The notes beneath the pieces were generated by a model. That model had not been told where the DNA came from, made no database searches, and saw only the letters and a program-made list of their open reading frames with translations. A DNA stretch of 64,000 bases from the NCBI GenBank assembly GCA_012934845.2, contig WNNJ02003072.1:1-64000 (forward strand), given 5' to 3'. The DNA is from Pomphorhynchus laevis (taxonomy: Eukaryota; Acanthocephala; Palaeacanthocephala; Echinorhynchida; Pomphorhynchidae). The position numbers were made by a program, and so were the translations under genes. Below, piece after piece: positions 40,447-50,193 of this stretch; within the stretch, counting starts at the first letter, position 1; the number at the start of each line of letters is the position of its first letter.

Positions 40447-43400
40447 ATGCCCAAAGGAATACCGTCTAACCAGAGGCTATGCTGTGGATGTAATGGTCCA
40501 TCAGCAAAGTGCAAAGGTTGCAAATGTGCGAAGGCAGGAGCTCCTTGCGTTAATTGCCGTGCACCTGCATTTAACAATAGCGTGCATATTGGACCTCAGA
40601 CAGTGTGTTTAACCTCTGCTGCTGAACCAGTAGGTAGAGTGGCAGATTTGAATCCCCTTACTGATAGTGGCAGTACACGGACAACTGATAATCCAATTGT
40701 AGATAACTTGCACGACCCTGTTGATAGGCAGTCTCTTTCACTTCAGGAAATTTATGATGTGGTGATACAATGGAGGCCTAGTGCGATGCGACTCCCAAGA
40801 TGTGCTGCGTCGAATGAATTCGTTGAAATGCTTGCTAGCCTCTATCAGATTGCAGCCGAAGCTGATAACCATGATATGTTTGCACTTAAAAAGGCCACTA
40901 TTTTGTCCCGGTGCGTTTTGCAACGTCTTCCATCTAGAAAGGTGTCCGAGATCCGAAAATCACTGGAGCGCAGAATCAGACTATGGAAAAATTGCAGATT
41001 CGTCGATGTTTTCAATGAGGCAAGAATATTACAGCGACGTTGCATGCCTATGTGTTCGAGCCCACTTACTGACGATTGGATAAAGCGCTATGTCAAGTTG
41101 GTCACAAGTGGAAAGCTGTCAGCGGCGACTGCCATATTAGAAGAGAACCAACAGTCGAGCATTCTAGATCCTGATTCGATTGTCGATGGTTTCACTGTAC
41201 GTGAACACCTGCAGAATCTACACCCAACAGCCGCAGATGCTGATGCGTCCGCTTTATTACAACGAGATTTGCCGAATGTTAGAGAGCATCATCCTTCGCT
41301 CTTCTCTGTCATAGATGGGGAAGCTATCATCCGAGCGGCCAACAAAACCTCAGGTGGAGCTGGCTCATCAGGGCTGGATGCGATGGCTTGGAGACAACTC
41401 TTGAATAGCTTCTCCGTGCATTCCAAGGCTCTAGCGGATGCTTTGGCAAATTTTGCAGTGAGCCTTAGCACTATTCAACTCAGCCCTCGGATGTTAGAGG
41501 CGTTTACTGCTTGCCGGTTGATATCAATACCAAAGAATAATGGGAAAATTAGACCGATTGGTATATCAGAGGTTGTTCGCCGCATTGTCAGTAAAACCAT
41601 ATTGTCCTGCGTCAAAGATGATCTTCAAGACGTAGCCGGGATTGTCCAACTTTGCGCATCCCAGTGAAATGGGATCGATTTTGCGATTCACTCGCTTCGC
41701 GATACGTATTCTTCTAACCAGAGCTATGGACTTCTCGCTGTCGACGCTAAGAATGCGTTCAACTCTGTCAATCGAAATGTTATGCTACACAATATCAAAC
41801 ACACTTGCCCTGGGCTAGCACAGTCCTTATCTAACATTTATGCGGGCGACGCAGAACTGGTACTTGGTGGTGGATCTTTAGCATCGTGCGAGGGAGTAAC
41901 CCAGGGAGATCCCTTAGCCATGGCTGCCTTCGCAATGGCATCCTTACCATTGATAAGTATGATCAAGCAAGTCGTGCCAAACATTGTTCAGCGTTGGTTT
42001 GCTGACGATGCGAATTTTGTAGGTTTGCCTGAGGATCTGTTGCGTGTATGGCAACTTCTCCAAATCCAAGGACCAAAATTCGGATATAATGTGAACCCTA
42101 GCAAAACAAAGATGCTCCTTTATCCGCAATCCGAAGGGGTGTATCCACTTCCCGCAGACATTGAGACACGGTTCGATGGCATCGAGGTGCTTGGTGCGCC
42201 AATTGGCTCAGGCGAATTTGTAAAGGAAATTACAAAAATTAAAATATTAAAGTGGACTGAGCTTGTTTCTCGTATATCTACTGTATCACGATTTGATCCC
42301 CATGCTGCTTTCTCAGGATTCAATAAGTCAATACAATGGAAATGGACACACTTAATGAGATCGACACCAAGTGAAACGGATCTGTATTTGTCCTTACGGG
42401 ATACTATATTCAGTAATTTGGCTCCCTCACTTTTCGATCAAGATCTAAACTCAGTTATGCACGCGTTGATTTCGTCACCAATTTCAAAGGGTGGAATGGG
42501 CATTGTTGATCCAGTAAGCGCAGCTTTGACCGAGTTCGAAAGCTCGGAAAAATTTTGTAAAACATTTGATAGTGGGCTACAAGGTGATCTTCTCAGGGAT
42601 GCTCAGAATAACTTGACAAAAGAGTTGAATCAAGAACGACAAAAAGTTGTGGATGAGCGTTTGGCATACATTCGATCAATCTTACCTGCCTCAATGCATC
42701 AAGCCCTGGAATTTGCACTGGGACAGGGTGCTTCCTCTTGGATTAGTGCAGTTCCAGTGAAAGCTGAATTCAGTCATTTGTGTCCACATGAATTCAGAGA
42801 TGCTCTTGCGTTGCGATATGGCTTTGACCCTATCGGGATTCCCAAGGACAAGTGTGTGTGGTGATGATGCGAAACCCACATTTGCTTTCGTGCAAGCGAG
42901 GAGGTGTTGTAATAACAAGGCATAACGCCTTACGCGATTTCTTGGCCACCGAAATATCACAGGTGTGTACTGGGGTTGGTGTCGAACCGATATTACAACG
43001 GGTAGATAGTGATCACTGTTTTGATCATCGGGTCACTTGTCAAAGTGACGACGCGCGACTCGACATCGTCTGCATTGGGCTTTCTGACGCCAGATATGAG
43101 CGAACGTTCTTTGACGTTACGGTTTTCAACCATTTTGCTCCATCGTGTGCGTCTACGAGAAAAGCTGCATTTGATTTTCATGAAGCGAGAAAAAGATCAA
43201 AATACGCGGAACGTATCATCGATATCGAAAAAAGTAGATTTATGCCGCTGGTGTTCACGGCTTCTGGTGCTGCGGGACCCGACGCTATGGTTTTGCTCAG
43301 GACAATTGCTCGATTGCGTTCATCACGTGGGAATAAAAGCTATGCTGAATGCCTGTGTAGCCTCAGAAGGTCCATAAGTTTGCTGCTGTGTCGTGCTGTC

Positions 43401-43490
43401 TCACATGCAATCAGAGGGTGCCGGTCGACTAGGGGTCACCCATATAGTCGTGGATCCGAACGGATGGATGATTCTAATGTTTTAGAATAA
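40447..43490 (+). pseudogene. Element A: RLE-type non-LTR retrotransposon polyprotein, broken twice
   Basis: The ATG at 40,447 opens a frame starting 'MPKGIPSNQRLCCGCNG', a cysteine-cluster N-terminus like those of B and C. RT landmarks follow in order: 'GGAGSSGLDAMAWRQL', 'GKIRPIGISEVVRRIVSK', 'AVDAKNAFNSVNR' (catalytic Asp kept, the usual Ser replaced by Lys), 'TQGDPLAM' and 'WFADDANFVG'. The C-terminal part has 'RHNALRDFLA', 'DDARLDIVC' and 'FFDVTVF', the nuclease signature. Two lesions interrupt it: a TGA at 41,665-41,667 where B and C have Lys, and a frameshift near 42,850 in a GT-rich stretch that destroys the zinc-knuckle start. The frame between them is open. With only two lesions in about 3 kb it appears fairly young. 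Total length matches B and C. Confidence 0.88.
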
Positions 43491-43653
43491 ATAATAATAC
43501 ATAACAATGTTAAATGTATATTGGCCCATTTGAGGGAACCATATGTTGTAATTAATAAAATATTAAAAAAATTATTATTATTTTTTTTATTTTAAATTTT
43601 TATTATTAATAATAAATAACGAATACACATTATACCCGCAAATGGGCATTAGT
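43491..43653. other. Converging 3' untranslated regions of A and C with a shared 13-bp motif
   Basis: A (plus) and C (minus) end tail to tail, 163 bp apart. gcccatttgaggg lies 34 bp after A's stop (43,524-43,536). On the minus strand, gcccatttgcggg lies 7 bp after C's stop (43,647-43,635). One motif is thus present in sense in both 3' ends, 12 of 13 identical. The rest is A/T runs with ATT/TAA repeats, probably the two tails and a TAA-rich target. The pair also forms an inverted repeat. Confidence 0.65.
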
Positions 43654-46600
43654 TCAACGATAGAAATCATTGTCTACAATTTCTTCTGAGAAAACCTGAT
43701 TCAAGCTGTTTAACATAGTTCCGTCTGACTGTATTGCACCGTTCTTGCGTAAACGTGGGGCTCGTAAACATGCTGAGGCGGAGCGGGCTATTTCAATGGA
43801 TATTTTCCTTTTGATCCGAGTGAGCGTTTCGGCGTATTCTGCATTCGTTCGGCGAGAGATTGCACCAGAAAGGGTTTTCAGTAATTTGATTGCCTGATCC
43901 CCCAATCCACCAGATGAAGATAATACGAACGGAATGAATGTCCCTCGTTCCACCTCCACTATTCTTTCATTGTATTTAGACAATTTTCGTTGTTCATTGT
44001 ACTGAAAATTTGCTTCGAGAGATCTAGAGCTACTGGCCTGAGCAAAAACCGAAAAAACCGTAACGTCTAGAAACGTCCGCTCAAACCAATCGTTGCCAAG
44101 TCCAGAACAAACAATATCAAGCCGGGCACTAATGTCACGTGTAGTTGTGCGTTCCATAAATTTTAGATTTGCAGGTACTGTGCTTAGGACCGGCTCCGTG
44201 TTCACAGAGTTACACACTCGAGAAAGCTCTATGGCAAGTATGTCCCTTATAGCGTTGTGGCGTATAATAGGAAGGCCCCCGTTTCTACAAGCAAGTGCAT
44301 GACTTATATCCAGCTTCTCACCACAAGGACAAAAACGATTCGTCAGGTCTGAAGGCACTTGTCCATAACGGCTGGCTATGGCATCTTTGAATTGATTGGA
44401 AGATAGATTGTGCTTTTCGGTTGATAGAGGCAATGCACTTAACCACGATGATGCACCTGATCGCATCGCATGCGTAATCGCGTTGTGAACTGAAGAATCG
44501 AAATTGTCAGCTACGCTATGTAGTCGCTCTTTCAACCTGCTCATTCGTATGGAAGTAATATCTAGTAATCTTGATTTTTGAATATCATATAGAGCTTCTG
44601 CTTGGACACCGATGTCATACGTTGATGCGAGAGATAATGAGCTATCGTACTCTAGACTCAATGTAAAGGTGGGGTCCACAATTCCAAGTCCTCCCAGCTT
44701 TAAAGGAGATGTGAGTAACACCTTCCAATTCTGATTTAGATTCCAATCTGCGAAAAGGGGAAGAAGAACATCTCTAAGTGCAGATCCCAAGTCCGTTAAC
44801 CAGTCTTCATGACACTTGCTTGTTCGTAAAGAAAAAATCCATTTCATTTGGACTGAGTTTATCAGGCCGCAGTATGCAACGTGCGGATCGATGTTGGCAA
44901 CCACTGCTAGTTTTCGCACAAGTGCGGTCCATTTGTATGCTTTCAACCGGATAGTATCTTCCACAAACTCTGCAGACCCTATTGGAGCACCCAAGATCAT
45001 TGTTCCGTTGATCGAGGTTTTGATGTCTGGTGAGGGAATATCATGAATAGAGATCGGGAAATGCGACACAAGTACACTCTTTTCTGGATTCACATGGTAG
45101 CCGAATTTAGGACCCTCGTGAATCAGTAAATCCCATACCGTTTTCAGTTCATCCGACTTTCCAACAAAATTCGCGTCGTCGGCATACCATTTTTGAAAAA
45201 CGTTGGGGACCGAACGACTGATAAGTGCTATAAGAGGAAGTGACGAGATTGCGAAACCTGGCATCGCGAAGGGGTCTCCTTGCGTAAAACCCTCCATTGA
45301 GTAGATGCTACTGCCATCTCCAAGAACCAATTCTGCAGGAGTACTATATATATTATTTAGTACACGTGATAACGAGGGGCATCCGTACTCTATGTTATGC
45401 AGTGCTACATTTCGATTTAGAGAGTTGAACGCATTAGAAGCGTCTATGGCTAGCAAACACATGTCACGTCCTGATGTATATCTTGCACGTAGTGAGTGAA
45501 CAGCATGATCGATACCTCCTTTCTGTCCCGCAGCTAGCTGGGAAATCCCGGCCACCTGTTGAATATCCTTTCTCACGATCTCTATTATCGCCTTGCTAAC
45601 TATTCGTCTTGCGGTGTCCCCGATTCCAATCGGCCGAATGCCACCCGATTTTTTTTGTAGGGCGATTAAGCGACAAGTTGTAAAAGCTTCTAGCTGAATG
45701 GGTTCCACTGACTCAGTCGCTAGCCTTATCGCAAATGAAGCAAGGGACCGTGCTAAATTTATCGAGTCCTGTCCAAATTTCGTTAACATGTGCCTCCAGC
45801 TGAGTGCGTCTAGGCCAGATGGACCAGCTCCACCTTGAGTTCGCTTGCAAGCACGAATAATACATTGATCGTCCAACACGAAATATCGGCTAGTTTGATG
45901 AGTAACTGTTCCAGGTAAGTATTCGGAGAGTAATGCACTATGCATTATAGGTGCTGCTTGAGGATGAAGATCAGATAGTGCTTCCCTAACGGACTTGCCG
46001 TTTATGCATTCGTCGGGTGATAGCATTCGGGATAGTGTTTCACCTTCCAAAATGGACGTACTTGCGGCCAACCGTCCACGAGTCACTAAATTTCGATAGC
46101 GCTTAGTACAATCCATATCATTCTTGTCATTCCGCAAAGATCTTTCACTCTGCAGATAGTTTGCCTCGCTGTATAGTTCGCCTATTTTCCCAGATTCCCA
46201 AAGTGCTAGTCTGCGCTCTAAGGTTTTTCTTACTATCCCAATTCTCGAAGTTTGTAATCTCTGCAAAATACAATGAGAAAATACTGTTGCCTTTATCAAG
46301 GAAAAATTTGCGTCCATCCCATTGCTTGCAACGCACGAATAGAAAGATGTCAGTATCTTGATGACCATACGACTAGCATTACACGCTGGTAACATCAATA
46401 AGTTGGGACGCCATTGGATGACATGGTCGTAAACTTGTCTCATAGATAAGACTTCGGTAAGCGGAGATTTAGGTATGTTCATTACGGATTGAGTAGCTGT
46501 GAAGTTAATAGAAGGGTTACCTGCAACCTTACTAATTTTAGTTGACTGGGAGGCAGAATCTGAACATCCATCGTAAGGATTCGCATGAACAATTTTCATT

Positions 46601-46740
46601 TTAGAAGAATTCAGACAATCAGAAACTCGACAATTTGTGCATTTTCTATTGTTTTTCGCACATTTACAACCCTTACAGCGAGCTGCAGGACCATTACAAG
46701 TGCAGCAGAGTTGCATTGATGAAGGTTTTCCTCGGACCAT
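43654..46740 (-). CDS. Element C: intact 1028-aa reverse transcriptase/endonuclease of an RLE-type non-LTR retrotransposon
   Basis: Complete frame from an ATG at 46,740 to TGA at 43,654. Residues 12-42 form a dense cysteine cluster (CCTCNG...CKGCKCAK...CTNC...C), probably a zinc-binding nucleic-acid module. RT spans about 295-590: GGAGPSGLDALSW (303-315), RPIGIGD (369-375), AIDASNAF with the first catalytic Asp (431-438), TQGDP (486-490), YADD (519-522) and GAPIGS (584-589). 'LKLGGLGIVDP' lies at about 680-690. The C-terminus has a CxC-x7-H-x3-C knuckle (C804, C806, H814, C818), then RHN (827-829), RD (832-833), E849-P, ARLDI (872-876) and DV (892-893). This order fits a PD-(D/E)XK, restriction-like nuclease as in R2-type elements. 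Expected role: nick the target and copy its own RNA there. No stop or frameshift is seen, so it may be functional. Placement within the R2/R4/NeSL/CRE group is unresolved. Confidence 0.9.
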   Translation of the reverse strand: MVRGKPSSMQLCCTCNGPAARCKGCKCAKNNRKCTNCRVSDCLNSSKMKIVHANPYDGCSDSASQSTKISKVAGNPSINFTATQSVMNIPKSPLTEVLSMRQVYDHVIQWRPNLLMLPACNASRMVIKILTSFYSCVASNGMDANFSLIKATVFSHCILQRLQTSRIGIVRKTLERRLALWESGKIGELYSEANYLQSERSLRNDKNDMDCTKRYRNLVTRGRLAASTSILEGETLSRMLSPDECINGKSVREALSDLHPQAAPIMHSALLSEYLPGTVTHQTSRYFVLDDQCIIRACKRTQGGAGPSGLDALSWRHMLTKFGQDSINLARSLASFAIRLATESVEPIQLEAFTTCRLIALQKKSGGIRPIGIGDTARRIVSKAIIEIVRKDIQQVAGISQLAAGQKGGIDHAVHSLRARYTSGRDMCLLAIDASNAFNSLNRNVALHNIEYGCPSLSRVLNNIYSTPAELVLGDGSSIYSMEGFTQGDPFAMPGFAISSLPLIALISRSVPNVFQKWYADDANFVGKSDELKTVWDLLIHEGPKFGYHVNPEKSVLVSHFPISIHDIPSPDIKTSINGTMILGAPIGSAEFVEDTIRLKAYKWTALVRKLAVVANIDPHVAYCGLINSVQMKWIFSLRTSKCHEDWLTDLGSALRDVLLPLFADWNLNQNWKVLLTSPLKLGGLGIVDPTFTLSLEYDSSLSLASTYDIGVQAEALYDIQKSRLLDITSIRMSRLKERLHSVADNFDSSVHNAITHAMRSGASSWLSALPLSTEKHNLSSNQFKDAIASRYGQVPSDLTNRFCPCGEKLDISHALACRNGGLPIIRHNAIRDILAIELSRVCNSVNTEPVLSTVPANLKFMERTTTRDISARLDIVCSGLGNDWFERTFLDVTVFSVFAQASSSRSLEANFQYNEQRKLSKYNERIVEVERGTFIPFVLSSSGGLGDQAIKLLKTLSGAISRRTNAEYAETLTRIKRKISIEIARSASACLRAPRLRKNGAIQSDGTMLNSLNQVFSEEIVDNDFYR

Positions 46741-46980
46741 TTAGCAAGGATCTTGCTCTTCCGATTGTGAATTGTAAGATGTTTGTTATTGTATTTGACT
46801 TTTTCTTGATAATCGCTCTTTGTATGTTATTTTATTGTATGTTTATTAGAAACCAAAATTTGTTTAAGGTTTAATTTATTTATTATTAAAAAAAATAATT
46901 TTTTTTTGTTTTTTTTTTGGCTAGTCAATATTTTTTTTTGAAAAGAAAATTTATTATTACAAAATCGAAGAGTTTAAATG
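46741..46980 (-). promoter_or_regulatory. C 5' leader and B 3' tail
   Basis: The segment next to C's ATG (to about 46,880) is C's leader. On the plus strand it contains tgtatgttattttattgtat at 46,820, then 'gtttattagaaaccaa', nearly the same as B's leader at 49,989-50,030. From about 46,880 to 46,980 are long A/T runs that fit the 3' tail of B, which is transcribed toward C. B and C are therefore arranged head to tail with almost no spacer. Confidence 0.65.
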
Positions 46981-49941
46981 TCATGCTTCCGTAAACGGTG
47001 TTGCCGGAAATGAACGGCTAGATCTAGGAGCCCGAAGCGAGGCCGAGCATGAACGCATGATTGAGAAGGCAATACGTCTCTTCAAGCGAATGAGATTATC
47101 CGCGTAATACTGTGGATGTGCCTCGGATTTCTTGCGAGTGATTGACCGCAACAGTGATATTGTACTTGCACCCATGCCCGCTGATGTGGAAAAAACAAGG
47201 GGAATAAAACTACCATGCTCTACCAGTTCGATTCGCTCCCCGTATTTTGAAATCTTGCGTTTTTCGTTGAACTCGAAGGCGGAACGGGCACTACGATTTG
47301 CGTAAGATTGAGAAAGTGTTGAAAAAATCGTGACGTCACAGAACATCCGCTCATATCGTTCCGCATGCAATCCAGAACATACAATATCCAGTCTTGCTTG
47401 TACATCTCTTGTGGTGCAAGAAGATTGAAAGGACATAGACTCGGGGATTTGAGAAAGACGAGGTTCGAATCCCACATCGTGACATACTTCTGTTAATTCT
47501 TGTGCAATTATGTCCCTGATTGCGTTATGTCTGAGTGTCGATAAGCCTCCTCTGGCACAAGAGAGTGCATGACCAACACCCATTAACTCTCCACAGACGC
47601 ACTGTCGTTCTTCGGTCAGGGTTGACCATCCATATCGGCAGCTTAGAGCATCGATGAATTCCAAAGGACTGAGGTGAAACCTCTCTGTCTTTAGTGGCAG
47701 TGAGCTGATCCAGGAGGACGCTCCGTTAGTTGCAGCATGTGATATGGAATTGGCAATTCCGGGCTCCAGGGACTTAGTAATCGCTGCAAGCCTCTCATTA
47801 AATATTATTTTTCTTTTATTAGATATACCTGCTGAGATCGAATTTTGCAGTTCATAAAGTTGCTCAGCGCTGTCAGCGCAATCAAACGCTCTACACATTT
47901 CTAAAGATCCCTGGAACTCAACTTGATTGTTAAACAAGGGATCAAAGATACCAAGGCCTCCTAGCTTTAGCGGCGAAGAAATAATTGTGATCCACTTCGC
48001 GTCGAGCGGAAATTTAGTAAGGACTGGTACGAGTGACTGAAAGATCGCATTGTGCAGATCCAACAAGCTTTCTGGTCTGCACTCAATCAGCCGGAGGTAA
48101 TGTGTCCATCTGAACTGCACTGAATGAACCAAACCAGTGAATGCAACGTGTGGATCAAATAGGGCTACCTCCTTTAGTCGATCGACGACAGATATCCATG
48201 CGTTACATCTTTCGGTGGTGTGCTCAGAAACGAATATTTCAGTGCCAATGGGCACTCCAAGTGTTATCAACCCGGTAGTGTAATTCGATACTCCAGCCAG
48301 GGATAAAGGCATATCGAACCGTTTGTGAGATAGCATCTTTGTTTTGGAGGCATTCACATTGTATCCATAAAGGGGACACTTGTTTGTGAGAATATCCCAG
48401 ACCTTTTGGATGTCTTCACTACTGCCGACAAAAGTTGAGTCATCGGCGTACCACTTTTGAACAATTCGAGGAACATTTCGCTGGATGTAATCGATGAGTG
48501 GTAGAGTGGACATAGCATACGCAGGCATTGCCAAGGGATCTCCCTGAGTAAATCCCTCCATCGAGGCTATTGTATCTCCACCTAAATAGAGCATTGCTGG
48601 TGATTTATAAACATTCTGCAGGGCTACCGTAAGCGCTGGACTAGTATAATTGATGTTATGGAGTGCGGTAGCTCGATTGATGGTGTTAAATGCGTTAGAA
48701 GCGTCGACAGCAAGCAGGCATTGATCACTGTTCATAAAATAGGCGTCTCGTAATGATCGCACAGCATATTCAATTCCAGATTTCTGAGATGCAGCTAATT
48801 GGAGAACACCTGCAGCCTCCATCAGATCCATTTTGATTATACTCAATAACGTGCGGCAGATGATTCGTCTCGAGACTTCACAAATTCCTATCGGTCTAAT
48901 TCCACCTGCATTTTTCCGAATTGCGACGAGTCTACACCCAGTAAACGCGTCTAGTGAGCCCATAGGTAAATTTTTACTCGCAATACTGATGGCTAGGTCA
49001 GCGAGGGAACGTGCCAGATTGCGAGAGTCTGCTCCAAAACATGTAAGGAATCTTCGCCAGGATTGTGCATCGACCCCCGAAGGTCCTGCACTTCCATGAG
49101 TTCGTCGACAAGCATTGATAATGTGATCTTCGCTGATCTCTAAAAAACGAACCGGGTGGTAATTACGTGTTGTGATTGGAACTGTTAGTAGGGCTTCTTT
49201 ATTAATTGGTTCGGCCTTTGGGTGTAATTCCTGTAATAATTGCTTTACCGATTTACCATCTACGATGTCGCTATGAGACAGCAGACCGGCCACCAGTTCC
49301 CCTGACAATGTAGCAGATCCTGCCGCGAGTTTACCTGCAGTCATCAAATTTATGTAGCTTCTTTTCCAATCTAAAGCAGTCAGTGGTGGACTATTTGAGA
49401 TTACGTTTTGTTGCAAATACATTGCCTCTTCAAATAATTCATCCACTTTGGATTCCGACCAAAGTTTCAGTCGACGTTCAATCGTTTTCCGAATCGCTAA
49501 GATCTTTCTTGTTCGTATTTTTTGAAGGCTTAGTTGTGAGAATACAGTAGCGTCTTTTAGGGCATCCAAATGCTCCGAATTTGCTGCTTTCGAGTAAAAA
49601 CCTGCCAAGATCCTTACGAACTGATTACTAGCGTTACACAGGGGCAGACACAAGTGGTTGGGTCTCCATTGACAAACCACTTCATATATTGTCGAGCGAG
49701 TCGGTAAAGTGTTCGATTTTTTTTGCGTGCTAAGAGACTTGTCCTCATGTTGTTCGGCATTAACTTCAGTGTTCGGTACTTGAGAGTGGCTACGTGATAC
49801 TTGGGAACGATTACCACAGTCGTTGGCTCTGCAGTTGGTGCATGTAGTACGATTCTTCGCACATCGACAGCCCTTGCATTTTGCGGCTGGTCCATTGCAG
49901 GTGCAACAAAGAATTTGCGTCGATGGTTTCCCTCGAGGCAT
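46981..49941 (-). CDS. Element B: intact 986-aa reverse transcriptase/endonuclease of an RLE-type non-LTR retrotransposon
   Basis: Complete frame from an ATG at 49,941 to TGA at 46,981. The cysteine cluster lies at residues 12-42 (LCCTCNG...CKGCRCAK...CTNC...DC). RT motifs: GSAGPSGVDAQSW (283-295), RPIGICE (349-355), AVDASNAF (411-418), TQGDPLAMPAYA (465-476), YADD (498-501) and GVPIGT (562-567). The knuckle is C781, C783, H791, C795. The nuclease signature is RHN (804-806), RD (809-810), EP (826-827), ARLDI (849-853) and DV (869-870), followed by a conserved tail 'ISKYGERIELVEHGSFIPLVF' ending in basic residues. B and C are clearly homologous but well diverged, so they are separate lineages, not recent copies of each other. 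Its composition is richer in G and C than the Naiad around it. It is the parent type of the truncated copies at 53,780 and 60,016. Confidence 0.9.
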   Translation of the reverse strand: MPRGKPSTQILCCTCNGPAAKCKGCRCAKNRTTCTNCRANDCGNRSQVSRSHSQVPNTEVNAEQHEDKSLSTQKKSNTLPTRSTIYEVVCQWRPNHLCLPLCNASNQFVRILAGFYSKAANSEHLDALKDATVFSQLSLQKIRTRKILAIRKTIERRLKLWSESKVDELFEEAMYLQQNVISNSPPLTALDWKRSYINLMTAGKLAAGSATLSGELVAGLLSHSDIVDGKSVKQLLQELHPKAEPINKEALLTVPITTRNYHPVRFLEISEDHIINACRRTHGSAGPSGVDAQSWRRFLTCFGADSRNLARSLADLAISIASKNLPMGSLDAFTGCRLVAIRKNAGGIRPIGICEVSRRIICRTLLSIIKMDLMEAAGVLQLAASQKSGIEYAVRSLRDAYFMNSDQCLLAVDASNAFNTINRATALHNINYTSPALTVALQNVYKSPAMLYLGGDTIASMEGFTQGDPLAMPAYAMSTLPLIDYIQRNVPRIVQKWYADDSTFVGSSEDIQKVWDILTNKCPLYGYNVNASKTKMLSHKRFDMPLSLAGVSNYTTGLITLGVPIGTEIFVSEHTTERCNAWISVVDRLKEVALFDPHVAFTGLVHSVQFRWTHYLRLIECRPESLLDLHNAIFQSLVPVLTKFPLDAKWITIISSPLKLGGLGIFDPLFNNQVEFQGSLEMCRAFDCADSAEQLYELQNSISAGISNKRKIIFNERLAAITKSLEPGIANSISHAATNGASSWISSLPLKTERFHLSPLEFIDALSCRYGWSTLTEERQCVCGELMGVGHALSCARGGLSTLRHNAIRDIIAQELTEVCHDVGFEPRLSQIPESMSFQSSCTTRDVQARLDIVCSGLHAERYERMFCDVTIFSTLSQSYANRSARSAFEFNEKRKISKYGERIELVEHGSFIPLVFSTSAGMGASTISLLRSITRKKSEAHPQYYADNLIRLKRRIAFSIMRSCSASLRAPRSSRSFPATPFTEA

Positions 49942-50087
49942 TGTAATTGTAATTATTGTATGCAGTTAAATATTGTATGTTATTTATTGTATGTTATTTT
50001 ATTGTATGTTTATCAGAAACCAATTTTTTTAAATTATAGTAAATAATTAAAAAAATTATTTAATAATAATAATAATTACTTCAATAA
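49942..50087 (-). promoter_or_regulatory. B 5' leader and insertion edge
   Basis: Three imperfect repeats built on 'tattgtatgttat' lie at about 49,973-50,012, followed by 'gtttatcagaaaccaa', which C also has. An AT-rich stretch with a TAA run (50,061-50,075) then leads to the Naiad sequence at 50,088. Conservation of the leader between B and C suggests an internal promoter or a translation signal; this is inference. Confidence 0.6.
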
Positions 50088-50185
50088 AAAAAATCACAAA
50101 CTATACAATTTTTTCTGTTACATTTAAAAGATCTAAAATTGAAATCATTGATACTTATGTATTTTTCCAATATTGTTAAGTACAT
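50088..50185 (-). pseudogene. Start of the Naiad coding region (cysteine cluster), cut off by element B
   Basis: The ATG on the minus strand at 50,185 opens 'MYLTILEKYISINDF' and then 'FKCNRKNCIVCD', a C-x4-C-x2-C cluster that precedes the GIY-YIG domain in Naiads. The sequence breaks off at 50,088 where B's leader begins. The same segment in the plus-strand copy (63,637 onward) carries on into the nuclease domain. An in-frame stop lies just upstream of this ATG, which supports it as the start. Confidence 0.75.
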
Positions 50186-50193
50186 GTAACTTT

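Larger units (their letters stand above)
40194..50087. mobile_element. Nest of three RLE-type non-LTR retrotransposons (A plus, C minus, B minus)
   Basis: Compared with the uninterrupted copy at 63,637 onward, the Naiad sequence breaks off after 'tatttataa' on the low side (about 40,193) and resumes at 'atcacaaac' on the high side (about 50,088). Everything between is A, C and B with their untranslated regions. All three encode the same kind of protein. Short ATT/TAA runs flank A on the left, lie between A and C, and lie outside B's 5' end. The interrupted target is itself an AAT repeat. A clean target-site duplication is not visible because both edges are low-complexity. Confidence 0.8.

Noticed and set aside
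40447-43490. Programmed stop or frameshift read-through in element A
   Set aside because: B and C, with the same layout, have a single open frame and Lys at the stop position, so the two lesions in A are plain decay.
47462-47472. tRNA B-box-like ggttcgaatcc
   Set aside because: It is the codons of the conserved 'GFEPRL' stretch of element B. There is no A box or cloverleaf nearby, and it repeats only in the B copies.
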